A DNA stretch of 64,000 nt from positions 8,868-72,867 of the forward strand of contig PMCA01000027.1 of the NCBI GenBank assembly GCA_003153935.1. The letters are read 5' to 3'. The notes below the pieces were generated by a model that was not told the origin of the DNA, did not search any database, and saw only the letters and a list, made by a program, of their open reading frames with translations. Each line of letters opens with the position of its first letter. Position 1 is the stretch's first letter. Positions 24,115 through 33,426 of the stretch are shown here, piece after piece. Both the position numbers and the translations under genes were made by a program. This stretch comes from Elusimicrobiota bacterium. GTDB taxonomy: Bacteria; CAYTYR01; UBA6262.

Positions 24115-25209
24115 TTATTTTAATTCCAGGACTTTCTGGTAGGCGTGTTCGGTGTTGACGGCGAATCTGTCCAAGGTGTATCTTTCTTCCATCTGGCGCC
24201 GGGCTTTGGCGCCCATACGCTGGCACATATTCTTGTCTATCAGCAGTTCATATAACCGCTGGGCCATGGCCTCATGGTCGCCAGGGTCGACCAGGTAGCC
24301 ATTCTGCATATCGCTGACCAGTTCAGGCAGGCAGCCTACTTTAGTGGCCACTACCGGTTTGCCGCAAGCCATCCACTCCATGGCCGCCCGGGAAATGGCT
24401 TCGCTGCCAACGGAAGCTATCACCCCGATATCGCAGGCGTTCATGATCTCCACGATCTCTTCCCGCCGGCCGGCGTAAATTATATCGTCCTGCAGACCCA
24501 GGCTATAAACTGTTTCCGCCAGTCTTTTCCATTTAATGTTCTCTTCCTTGCCCACGATCAGGAACTTCACCTTAGGGAAAATATCTTTTATCATTTTAGC
24601 GGCCTGGATGAAATTACTGTGGCCCTTGATCGGGTCCAGTCGGCCAACTATTCCTACTAAAGAAACCCCGTCCTCGATCTTGAATTCCCGGCGGATCTTG
24701 TCGCTGCTGAAGCCCGGCTTGAAAAAACCCGTATCGATACCCTGGTAGATGGTCACGAACTTATAATCCGGCAAGCCCAGGCTTTCGATACAACCCTGGC
24801 GAATGAATTCTGCAGCGCAAATAACCAGGGCGCTCTTTTCGTATAGATGCTTGTTGGCCGGGTTGGCATTAGGAGCGCGGATATCCCCGCGTGTGCGTAC
24901 GATGGGGATCTGGCTCAAAGTTGTGCGCAGGCAGAAATAGGCCCAGAAGTGGCTTTGGCCGCCATGGGCGTTAACCAGTTCTATTTTCTCCCTGGTGATG
25001 GCAGTGCGGAAATTAAAAACATTCACATCGGTAAAATTCACCGGTAAAGTCGGGATACCCAGGCGCGCCGCCTGCAGTAACGGCGGCTTGTTGGGCCAGC
25101 CGCCGACGATCACCTTATGCCCGTGCCACATCATCGCCTGTGACAGGGTGAGAGCGTAGTTGGTTATCCCGCTATCCCACGGTTCGTCTATCAGTTGCAG
25201 TATATTCAT
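24115..25209 (-). CDS. GT4-family glycosyltransferase
   Basis: Retaining GT-B glycosyltransferase of 364 residues. N-terminal acceptor domain begins MNILQLIDEPWDSGITNYAL. The C-terminal donor domain has VGIVGRLDPIKGHSNFIQA and the E-x7-E pattern in GSEAISRAAMEWMACGKPV. It probably adds a sugar to LPS core or to the polysaccharide made by the neighbouring GT2 protein. Donor and acceptor are unknown. It is the last gene of the long envelope operon, 16 bases after the GT2 gene, and is followed at once by the hairpin at 24029-24110. Confidence 0.88.
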   Translation of the reverse strand: MNILQLIDEPWDSGITNYALTLSQAMMWHGHKVIVGGWPNKPPLLQAARLGIPTLPVNFTDVNVFNFRTAITREKIELVNAHGGQSHFWAYFCLRTTLSQIPIVRTRGDIRAPNANPANKHLYEKSALVICAAEFIRQGCIESLGLPDYKFVTIYQGIDTGFFKPGFSSDKIRREFKIEDGVSLVGIVGRLDPIKGHSNFIQAAKMIKDIFPKVKFLIVGKEENIKWKRLAETVYSLGLQDDIIYAGRREEIVEIMNACDIGVIASVGSEAISRAAMEWMACGKPVVATKVGCLPELVSDMQNGYLVDPGDHEAMAQRLYELLIDKNMCQRMGAKARRQMEERYTLDRFAVNTEHAYQKVLELK

Positions 25210-25225
25210 GTTGGCCTTTCCGGTA

Positions 25226-26467
25226 TTATCCGCTGCGCTCTGTCTTATACCACAGGGCTTTTTCCTTTTTTATAAAATCCTTAATGAAAGCGGATATTAC
25301 CACCACCAGCCAAAGCTGGCAATAGGTGAAATACATCAGTATAACGTAAAAAATATTGGTGACGCTGTCTTCATTCGATTCCCGCGAAAGCATCAGTACA
25401 ATCTCGCTGACGAAAAGCATGTAGGCGGCTATCCAAACTTCCAGGAACGGCCCCTGTATCCGGATATGGACCAGGTTCAGCAACCCGAGGATAAAGAATA
25501 TATCCGATGAGATCATGGCCAGGAAAAATACGTAATACATTACAAAAAACAGCAGGAATTCTGTGCCTATCGCCTTATTCTTGAACGCCTTGAATTCAGC
25601 CAACACCCTGGTCAGCACATAATTATTCCCTCTGACCCAGCGTTCTCTTTGACGCAACCAGACCTTGACTTTTTCCGGTTCCTGCTCCCTGGTAATAGCT
25701 TCCGGCACGAAACAGATCTTCCCGCCAGCCCGGTAAAGCCGTAAGGACAGCTCCGCGTCTTCGGTCAAGGCCTTCTCATCCCAACCGCCTACCGCCTGGA
25801 CTGATTTTTTCCAGATGACAAAGTTGGTACCGGGAAGGATGGCAATATTGAAGAAAAATGAGCGGCCCGCCTGGATGATCCATTGGAAAGTCAAGGATTC
25901 AATATTAATGAACCTGGTAAGCAGGTTTTTATCCTTATTAATGGTGCGAAATTTGCCTATCGCCGCTACTATATCTTTTTTGGTCACCAACTCCCGTACT
26001 AGTATTTTCAGGGATGCAGTCTCTGGACGGTTATCCGCGTCGTAAACCGCAATGATCTCCCCGCTGGTCCGCTCCAAGGCGATATTTAATACGCGAGACT
26101 TACCCTGACCGCTCTCGGCCAGCGGGATATTTATTACCTTCAGCCGACTGTCGTTGATAGATTCCAGAATCTCCCGGGTACGGTCAGTGGAGCCGTCATT
26201 GATGATGATAACCTCTATCTTATCCGCCGGATAGTCCAAGCGAAATAAACAAGAAACCGTTTCCGCGATGACCTTCTCTTCGTTCCGGGCGGGGATGATA
26301 ACGCTCACCAAAGGCCAGTCCTTAAAACCAGGGGCCATTATACTCGCCTTGTTTTTTCTCCGGCTGTAAAGATAGCCACCAAAGGTAAGGATTACCTGAT
26401 ACACCAGCATCAACCAGATGATGGCTACGGAGAGCAAATAAATTGATTCAAAAATAATATCGGTCAT
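25226..26467 (-). CDS. GT2-family membrane glycosyltransferase (PgaC/hyaluronan-synthase-like)
   Basis: Processive-type inverting glycosyltransferase of about 413 residues. One N-terminal membrane helix, a GT-A domain with VSVIIPARNEE, NDGS, DAD (about 143-145), EDAE (about 236) and QRERW (about 273-277), then three C-terminal helices. This D, DxD, D, QxxRW set is that of polysaccharide synthases such as PgaC. I prefer the ATG at 26465-26467, which has GGTGG 8 bases upstream. An in-frame ATG at 26482 has a cramped ribosome site and would overlap the upstream gene. The adjoining deacetylase/hydrolase-like gene 2 bases upstream suggests synthesis and tailoring of one exopolysaccharide. Confidence 0.88.
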   Translation of the reverse strand: MTDIIFESIYLLSVAIIWLMLVYQVILTFGGYLYSRRKNKASIMAPGFKDWPLVSVIIPARNEEKVIAETVSCLFRLDYPADKIEVIIINDGSTDRTREILESINDSRLKVINIPLAESGQGKSRVLNIALERTSGEIIAVYDADNRPETASLKILVRELVTKKDIVAAIGKFRTINKDKNLLTRFINIESLTFQWIIQAGRSFFFNIAILPGTNFVIWKKSVQAVGGWDEKALTEDAELSLRLYRAGGKICFVPEAITREQEPEKVKVWLRQRERWVRGNNYVLTRVLAEFKAFKNKAIGTEFLLFFVMYYVFFLAMISSDIFFILGLLNLVHIRIQGPFLEVWIAAYMLFVSEIVLMLSRESNEDSVTNIFYVILMYFTYCQLWLVVVISAFIKDFIKKEKALWYKTERSG

Positions 26468-26469
26468 GA

Positions 26470-29400
26470 TTATGGCCACCATTTCCTTTTAATCTGTATC
26501 GCCAGGAACAAAGCGATGAAAGTAACGCTGGTAAAGAACCCGAAAATAAAGATGAGCGAGAATAACACTACTCCGGAGGTTTCCACCAGGCGGGCCAGGC
26601 CGCCGGCCACTACGATCTTTACAACGTGAGTACCCCGCGGTAGCCTGACGGAGTAACCGGTATCGCCCTCGTAAATTTGGCAATTGGCGCGATTATCGTC
26701 CACGTATATCCTGGCCGGGATCTTATTGATTATGGCATAGCAGGCCGACCGTTCAGCGCTGTAAGAGAATTCTATGGCATTATTGGAAAAGTTGGCCCAT
26801 TTGAGTTCTCCGGAAATATAGCTAAGCCGGGGCTTCATGCTGGCCATATCGAAATACCGGGGTTCAGCTTCGAACTTCAGGGTATGTTCACCAGCCGGGA
26901 CCACCACTTCCTCGCCTTCCCCGGCAAACCAATTATCATCATCCAGCTTGGTGATCAATCCCTGCCGGCCGCTCCTGATAGTGACCATATAAGGAGTATT
27001 GATCTTCCATTGTGTATCGGATTCAGCTTTAATGTTAACATCACGCGCCAGCACCGAAGAAATATTCCGGTAATCGTTCTCATAAATAGTCGCCTCGGAA
27101 TAGAATACCGGCCGGCTCTTCGTCAGGTCCATGTTGTAAGCGATCTGCCTGATCTCCTCGCCGGTCGGCTTTTCCGCCGGCAGGCCGCCCTCACCTTTTT
27201 TATGATTGTCCAGGATATTACAGTCTAATGCCAGCTGGTCGTCCGCTTTGATGAATTTACGGTAATAATTACCCAGGGTGAGATAACGATCGGGCTTCCC
27301 GCTCCAGAACGGCAGGGAATCCTCGACCTGTAGAGTGAGATCGTATTTTTTCTGCAAGCTGATCAGGTTATCGGTACTTTCCCCCAGGTAGTCTTCCAAC
27401 TGGGGCGCCTGGCTGGTATCGATAGCGGTCATTACTATCTCAAAATCCTTTTTCTTCTGCTGGATGCCGGACAACATGTCCAGGTAATAGGTTTTCAGGC
27501 GGAAACTTAAGTCCCGGCGGTAGCGGGCCAGTTTCCCCCAATCTTCAGGATGGTTCTGCCAGTAATGCGCGCTCTGCGGGTCGAATATCTGCAACGGGTC
27601 GAACCCGTATATTCCCGTGAATTCTTTCCTTACCGTTTCGTTCATGGGCGTAAAATTCTCGGGATAGGCCGGCCCGCCGGCAGACTCGAAATAAAGCTCC
27701 GAGAGATTAACGCCATCCCAATCGTACCTGGTAAGTAAAGCGCTGATCTCGGAAAACGCTTTCTGCCGGCAATGTTCGTCAGCCAGGTTCATTAAATTAC
27801 GCCACGAAACCTTACCGTCTTTCAGCTTAGCGGTCTTCTCCCGCCATTCCGGATGTTGGTCCCAAAAACGCTGGTTGACCATGGGCGGTTCCAGCCAGCA
27901 ATAGACCAAAATGCCGTTCTGGTGGCAGACCTTAAGTAAACGGGCGTAGTCATAGGAATACTTGCTATAAAAATGCCAGCCCCCGGCATAGATCTTCTGC
28001 ACGCCATATTTTCTCCAGAGCACGGCCAGTTTCTCAATACTGATGAACTGTCGCATCCCGGGATCAAAATACATCTCCGCGGCCTTGCGCTCTGCCAGCA
28101 ACGGATAATTAAATACGCTGGTCAATGTTTCCGCGAGAAAAGGGAAACGTGAATAACCGCGATCGCTATCCGGGTCAAAATAAGTGGCATAATAGAGGAA
28201 ACCGCCTTTGCCTAACCTCCCACCGACGGCCACCGGCAGGTTGGAAGATTCTTCGGCGCTTATAATTTGATAATCCTTGTCCGCTGATTTGTATATCGGC
28301 TTAACGCCGGCGGTTTTGGACCAATACAGCGGCAGATCCGGAAATTGGTTATCGCGTATCTGCTTGACCAGGATCGACTCTTCCTGCAGTTCTATTCCCA
28401 AGGCATCGCCCACCTTAGTCGCTCCATCGGTAACCAGATCGGCGCCGGAGCTTATGGCCTCCAACAAGTGTTTAATTTCCTCTGCTTTTAAATTTTTGGC
28501 GGCGGCATAAGGCAGGATGATAAGGTCATAATCACGCAAATCGAGATTAAGGATATCCTTGCTATTCAGGTCCTGGAATTTTATCCCGGCCACGGAGAGA
28601 GAGAATTTTAGGGATTTAAGATCATTGTTCTCCTCCCTGGAAACAGGCGGGACCGGAGGGTCAATAAAAGCCACGTCCATAACTTCATTCAATTTTCCGC
28701 CTGATTTTTTTGCGCTTATCCGGCGCAGGTAACTCAAGTCAGTCTTCGCCAAGTGCCACATTTTTTTCCAGAACCCCGGCTCCAGGTTCTCCTGGGGTTT
28801 GACCACTACGTACTCTCCCGGACCGCACTTTACCGGCACGGTATTTTGCTGGCCAGCGGTATTTACCAGGATTTGCTGGCTTACCTCCTGGCCCTGTAAA
28901 TTAAAAGTTTTTATGGCCAGGTACTTATCGTTGCTCAAGACGCTGACATCGGTTGTTTGCGAGACTATGGCCTTATCTTTGGCCCTGACCTCCGGAGAGA
29001 ACTCCTTAATATCCCCGAACACATAGCCTAATTTCCTGACGCCTTTGACTATCTGGCGCAGGTAAGATATGTCGATGATCGGGTGGAAAAAGAAACTGGC
29101 AAAACCATCCCTGACCGAGAGATTAAGCCGGGCGGCATCGATGATCTCCTGGGCGTCCGGTTTATCCAGGTGCACATAGCCCAGGTTTTCCGGAATAGTT
29201 TCTTGCCCGAAGATATCCGTGACGCGGTAGGGAAAGAACTGGTCGGTGCCCAGGAAATTCCTGACCCGGCGGCGTTCATAGACCAGTGAAAAATATTTCT
29301 TGATGGCGTGGTAAGCGTTATCCGAGGCGAAATAGTGCGGCGTTTCCCAGACCAGGGGATAGATATCATTGCTGAAGCATTCCCGCAACCCCTTCTCGAT

Positions 29401-30411
29401 CCGCAGCGCGGCGTTATCATAAGAGTCTCCGCGCACCGGTTTGTCGGCGATATCATCCCAGAACTCATAATCATCGGTAGTTACCCCATGGTACTGGTGC
29501 GTATAGCCGTGCAGGATGAACGTACCGCCCATCTGCGGTATCTTGCGCAGGACCGCCAGCAATTCCGGCATTTCCTCCAGGTGATATTCGAGCTTATTGA
29601 CAGGATCGATAAAAACCGGGGTCAACCCCACGGCAAAAGGAATATTCTCCCCTTTCAGGTATTTAACGATCCTCCATAAAGAATCGGGGTCAGTGGTGGG
29701 ATTAACGTCCTCGATCCTGACCAGAGCGGTATGTTTTACCGGGTGGTCTTCACCGAGGATATCGTGCAGAACATCGGCAAAAGCGATATAGCGGTCGTTT
29801 TCGGAATAATACGAGAACGGCGAATCAGCGATAAACCAGAGGTTCCGGGTTTTAAGTATATAGGGCGCGCTGAGTCCCCGGTCGTTATGCACGCTGGCGA
29901 CCACGGTAACGAGTCCCGGATCGTCTATCCGCACAATATTGATATTGTCGTCCCCTTTGGGGAACTCGGTTCCTTTATAGATAACCCGGTTGAAGCCCAG
30001 GTCTTCCCGGTACTGCTCGAAATGGAAACCGAACCGGCCGGCGAGTTGTTTCTGGTCCAGTTGGCCCAGCTGGTTATTCATCCAGCAGAAAGTTTTCTGG
30101 GTATTAAAAAAGTCCTGTACGAAACTTTCCGGTAAGGAATATTTTTTTTCATAGTTTATATAAAAAATAACGTCATTCTTATCCATGGTCCCCGGCTTAT
30201 AGTAGGCCAGGTTCATCAAACGGCAAGAGACTTGAAAATGCCCCATTAAATTTGCCAGGTACCGGGCGTCGGTTAAAGCCGGCTCGGATTTATCCACCCC
30301 TTGATCATAGAGTATCAGGACCTTGCGGCTGGACGCCGCCTGTAGCATCCCCCCGCGTAAAAAAACAAATAATAACACTATAATTATTCTGCTAAATCTT
30401 TTTCTCATCAT
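26470..30411 (-). CDS. Large exported polysaccharide-processing protein: DUF2334 deacetylase, GATase-like and TIM-barrel domains
   Basis: Protein of 1313 residues starting at ATG 30409-30411 (AGAGG 9 bases before). An N-terminal signal or anchor (3-25) is followed by a DUF2334-type polysaccharide deacetylase region (about 226-470; RIEDVNP and HGYTHQYHG, 301-309). Next comes a Rossmann/glutamine-amidotransferase-like segment (about 610-680; YDLIILPYAA), a TIM-barrel glycosidase-like domain (about 778-1062; YAGGWHFY, CWLEPP, WDGVNLSELYFES), beta-sandwich-like sequence and a C-terminal membrane helix (1281-1307). Periplasmic and membrane-tethered is likely. The combination recalls PelA and PgaB, which join a deacetylase to a hydrolase, but the order differs. 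Catalytic activity of the barrel is unproven. Confidence 0.8.
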   Translation of the reverse strand: MMRKRFSRIIIVLLFVFLRGGMLQAASSRKVLILYDQGVDKSEPALTDARYLANLMGHFQVSCRLMNLAYYKPGTMDKNDVIFYINYEKKYSLPESFVQDFFNTQKTFCWMNNQLGQLDQKQLAGRFGFHFEQYREDLGFNRVIYKGTEFPKGDDNINIVRIDDPGLVTVVASVHNDRGLSAPYILKTRNLWFIADSPFSYYSENDRYIAFADVLHDILGEDHPVKHTALVRIEDVNPTTDPDSLWRIVKYLKGENIPFAVGLTPVFIDPVNKLEYHLEEMPELLAVLRKIPQMGGTFILHGYTHQYHGVTTDDYEFWDDIADKPVRGDSYDNAALRIEKGLRECFSNDIYPLVWETPHYFASDNAYHAIKKYFSLVYERRRVRNFLGTDQFFPYRVTDIFGQETIPENLGYVHLDKPDAQEIIDAARLNLSVRDGFASFFFHPIIDISYLRQIVKGVRKLGYVFGDIKEFSPEVRAKDKAIVSQTTDVSVLSNDKYLAIKTFNLQGQEVSQQILVNTAGQQNTVPVKCGPGEYVVVKPQENLEPGFWKKMWHLAKTDLSYLRRISAKKSGGKLNEVMDVAFIDPPVPPVSREENNDLKSLKFSLSVAGIKFQDLNSKDILNLDLRDYDLIILPYAAAKNLKAEEIKHLLEAISSGADLVTDGATKVGDALGIELQEESILVKQIRDNQFPDLPLYWSKTAGVKPIYKSADKDYQIISAEESSNLPVAVGGRLGKGGFLYYATYFDPDSDRGYSRFPFLAETLTSVFNYPLLAERKAAEMYFDPGMRQFISIEKLAVLWRKYGVQKIYAGGWHFYSKYSYDYARLLKVCHQNGILVYCWLEPPMVNQRFWDQHPEWREKTAKLKDGKVSWRNLMNLADEHCRQKAFSEISALLTRYDWDGVNLSELYFESAGGPAYPENFTPMNETVRKEFTGIYGFDPLQIFDPQSAHYWQNHPEDWGKLARYRRDLSFRLKTYYLDMLSGIQQKKKDFEIVMTAIDTSQAPQLEDYLGESTDNLISLQKKYDLTLQVEDSLPFWSGKPDRYLTLGNYYRKFIKADDQLALDCNILDNHKKGEGGLPAEKPTGEEIRQIAYNMDLTKSRPVFYSEATIYENDYRNISSVLARDVNIKAESDTQWKINTPYMVTIRSGRQGLITKLDDDNWFAGEGEEVVVPAGEHTLKFEAEPRYFDMASMKPRLSYISGELKWANFSNNAIEFSYSAERSACYAIINKIPARIYVDDNRANCQIYEGDTGYSVRLPRGTHVVKIVVAGGLARLVETSGVVLFSLIFIFGFFTSVTFIALFLAIQIKRKWWP

Positions 30412-30412
30412 T

Positions 30413-32383
30413 CTACGAAACCTCTCCGGGGTTTTCGGGATTCTGGTCATCTTCAGCAGCGATGATCCCGTCGGCGCATAGGATCGTTTTACGGTCTTTG
30501 CGTGAAGCTGCCAGGTAGATATACCATTTATAGACCATGTCCAGCAGTACCACAATTGCCAGGATGGCCATCAAATACACCAGGACTATATCTATCCGGT
30601 AAGAAAGTATCTCAGCCGGAACCGTTGCCGTAGTGAGTTTGGCTTTGAACATGTCGATCAACTGCCAGGAAGCGGTGAAAGTGGTAACGAACATAAATAA
30701 CATCGGGATGAAAGTCGTCCAGGCGTACTGGACCTTGTTCTGCTTGATTATGACCGTAGTTCCCACTCCCAGGGCAATGGCCGCTAATAACTGGTTGGAA
30801 ACGCCGAACATCGGCCAGATGGTCGAGATATTTCCGGAATTAATGAGATAGCCCCAAGCCCCCACTACCAAAAAACTCATTAGGAGTGTGCCCGGTAACC
30901 ACGATGGCCGGGCCAGCGGTTTATAGACATACCCGCCGAATTCCTGCAACAGGAAACGCGCCACCCGGGTGCCGGCATCCACCGTCGTCAGGATAAACAA
31001 CGCTTCGAACATCAGGGCGAAATTATACCAGTATGGCATCAACCCTTTCATGCCCGGCAGATTGCCCAGGATGGAAGCCATGCCCACCGCCAGTGAGACC
31101 GCGCCGCCGGGACGGCCCGCCACATCCACTCCGACCATGGCGGATAATTCATGTATTCTATGCACCGGGAAACCCATTATGGCTAACTGGTCGAAAGTTA
31201 ATTTGGTGTTGATGGCGAAATAATCGCCGGGTATCAGGATCGTCGCGGCGATCAGGGCAATGATCCCCACGAATCCCTCCGTCAGCATCGCGCCAAAACC
31301 GATCAGCTTTATATCCCCCTCGGAAGAGATCATTTTCGGGGTGGTGCCACTGGAGATCAACGAATGGAAACCGGAGATCGCGCCGCAAGCGATGGTTATG
31401 AACATGAACGGGAATAGTTTACCGGGTATGATCGGACCGCCGCCGTTCACGAACTGGGTGACGGGCGGCATTTTTAAGTTAGGCGCGATGACGATCACGC
31501 CCAGGGCAAGCAACATCACTGTGCCTATTTTCATGTAAGTTGAGAGATAGTCACGCGGACAGAGCAGCAACCAGACCGGCAGTACCGAAGCGATAAAGCC
31601 GTAGATGGCCATGGCCAGAACGAGGCCGCCGCGGGAAAGATTGAAGAACGGTTCCAGCGCCGAGCCGGGAATGAAATGTCCACCAATCACTCCCGCCAGG
31701 AGCAGCAGCACACCGATAATGGACATCTCCACTACTTTGCCGGGGCGGATCTTATAAAGATAAAATCCCATAAGCAGCGCGATCGGTATGGAAACAGCGA
31801 TGGTAAAGGTACCCCAGGGGCTATGCGTGAGCGCATTAACTACCGCCAGTCCCAAACCGGCCAGAGCCACAATGATGATGAACAGGATGGCGATTGATGC
31901 CGCCACTCCGCCTACCGGGCCGATCGCTTCCTTGGCGATCTGGGCGAGCGAACGGCCGTTGCGCCTGACCGATGCGGCCAATATGACCACATCATGCACA
32001 GAGCCCGCCAGGGCGGCGCCGATCAGGATCCAGAGAAACCCGGGCAGGTAGCCGAACTGCGCCGCCAGCATCGGGCCGATCAGGGGGCCGGCGCCGGCGA
32101 TCGCCGCGAAATGATGTCCGAACAGTACCCAGCGGTTGGTCGGGTCATAATCACGGCCGTCTTTAAGACGGTGCGCCGGAGTCACGCGGCGGGCATCCAG
32201 GCTCAGTACCTTGGCGGCTATGAACGCGCCGTAGAAACGGTAAGTGATGACGTAAACGCAGGCGGCGGCAACGACTACCCATAAAGCATTGACCTGCTCA
32301 CCAGGATTAACTATGCCGGTAACGATGGCTATGGCCCAGGCAGCTATTAAAGATATACCAAACCAGATTATTTTCTTGGTCAT
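30413..32383 (-). CDS. cstA: CstA-family carbon starvation protein (peptide/pyruvate transporter)
   Basis: Inner-membrane transporter of 656 residues with about 16 helices. The diagnostic N-terminal CstA region is present (YDPTNRWVLFGHHFAAIAGA, then GPLIGPMLAAQFGYLPGFLW and GSVHDVVILAASVRRNGRSL). CstA/BtsT proteins import pyruvate or peptides, and the substrate here is unknown. It sits inside the LPS/exopolysaccharide operon. Its start overlaps the GT9 stop (ATGA), and the deacetylase gene begins 1 base after its TAG. That placement is unusual but argues for co-expression with envelope genes. Confidence 0.93.
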   Translation of the reverse strand: MTKKIIWFGISLIAAWAIAIVTGIVNPGEQVNALWVVVAAACVYVITYRFYGAFIAAKVLSLDARRVTPAHRLKDGRDYDPTNRWVLFGHHFAAIAGAGPLIGPMLAAQFGYLPGFLWILIGAALAGSVHDVVILAASVRRNGRSLAQIAKEAIGPVGGVAASIAILFIIIVALAGLGLAVVNALTHSPWGTFTIAVSIPIALLMGFYLYKIRPGKVVEMSIIGVLLLLAGVIGGHFIPGSALEPFFNLSRGGLVLAMAIYGFIASVLPVWLLLCPRDYLSTYMKIGTVMLLALGVIVIAPNLKMPPVTQFVNGGGPIIPGKLFPFMFITIACGAISGFHSLISSGTTPKMISSEGDIKLIGFGAMLTEGFVGIIALIAATILIPGDYFAINTKLTFDQLAIMGFPVHRIHELSAMVGVDVAGRPGGAVSLAVGMASILGNLPGMKGLMPYWYNFALMFEALFILTTVDAGTRVARFLLQEFGGYVYKPLARPSWLPGTLLMSFLVVGAWGYLINSGNISTIWPMFGVSNQLLAAIALGVGTTVIIKQNKVQYAWTTFIPMLFMFVTTFTASWQLIDMFKAKLTTATVPAEILSYRIDIVLVYLMAILAIVVLLDMVYKWYIYLAASRKDRKTILCADGIIAAEDDQNPENPGEVS

Positions 32384-33426
32384 TTTATATTCAATCTCTT
32401 TTTAACTGCGTTAAATACGTCGCTGACGGTGATCAGTTTCATGCAGGCGAAATTATTTTTGCTACAGCGGTTCCCCCCATGTTTGCCGCACGGCCGGCAC
32501 GGCAAGTCCTTCTCCACCACTATGTCCTGCTCTCCGTACGGATAGAATCCCAGGTCAGCAGTGGTCGGCCCAAAAATAGCTACTACCGGCACCTGCTGGG
32601 CTACCGCTATATGCATGGCCCCGCTGTCGTTGGTTATCAGTAAATTCAGCCTTTTGGTCAAGGCGGTCAATTGTTTTAAGGTGGTCTGGCCCGCCAGGTT
32701 TATAACACTTTCATTCATGCCGGCGGTCACTCTGGCAGCGGCTTCCTTATCAGCAGCGCCGCCGATAATAATGATCTTGGCGTTCAATTCTTTGATCAGG
32801 CGGTCGGCTACGGCCGCGAATTTTTCCGCCGGATAACGTTTGGTCGGCCAGACGCTGCCGGGATTCAACCCGATGACCAGGTCCGTGGCGTAAATCTGGA
32901 ATTTTCCCAGCATGCCCAGGGTGTAATTAATAGCCGGCCGGCCGGGATTCAGGTAAAATTCCACCTGGCGGTCTTGGATACCCAACGGAGACAGCAGGTC
33001 CAGGTTCCGGTCTATTTCATGTATATGAGGACCGCGACGGTAAGATACTTTCCTGGTCAGCAGCACATTACCCTCGCTTTTATTAAAACCGATGCGCACC
33101 GGTATCTGGGCCAGAAAGGCCAGCAAAGAACTTTTGAACGAGCGGTGCGGCAGGATAGCGACGTCGAAGTGGCGCGCCTTTACTTTCCGTACCAAATGTC
33201 CAAGGGCGCCCCAGGACCGCTCTTTATCTTTTTTGTCGAAAATTATTATCTCATCGATGGCCGGGTTATCCGACAATATTTCTTTCACCTGGGGAGTCAC
33301 TAATACGGCCAGATGGCTTTTAGGCAAGGTCCGCCGCAACGCCATGATCAACGGAATGGTTAACACTACGTCACCCAGGAATGCGGTCTGAATAATTAAA
33401 ATTCGATCGTTTTTTAGGTTTTTCAT
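32380..33426 (-). CDS. GT9-family (heptosyltransferase-like) glycosyltransferase, copy 2
   Basis: GT-B enzyme of 348 residues of the ADP-heptose:LPS heptosyltransferase family, expected at the cytoplasmic face on nascent LPS core. Typical features: ILIIQTAFLGDVVLTIPL (N-terminus, catalytic Asp), LNPGSVWPTKRYPAEKFA (donor site) and LLITNDSGAMHIAVAQQVP. A C-terminal cysteine cluster (CRPCGKHGGNRCSKNNFAC) occurs in many GT9 proteins. It overlaps the preceding paralogue by one base (TGATG) and cstA by four. Donor could be heptose or another sugar. Confidence 0.9.
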   Translation of the reverse strand: MKNLKNDRILIIQTAFLGDVVLTIPLIMALRRTLPKSHLAVLVTPQVKEILSDNPAIDEIIIFDKKDKERSWGALGHLVRKVKARHFDVAILPHRSFKSSLLAFLAQIPVRIGFNKSEGNVLLTRKVSYRRGPHIHEIDRNLDLLSPLGIQDRQVEFYLNPGRPAINYTLGMLGKFQIYATDLVIGLNPGSVWPTKRYPAEKFAAVADRLIKELNAKIIIIGGAADKEAAARVTAGMNESVINLAGQTTLKQLTALTKRLNLLITNDSGAMHIAVAQQVPVVAIFGPTTADLGFYPYGEQDIVVEKDLPCRPCGKHGGNRCSKNNFACMKLITVSDVFNAVKKRLNIK

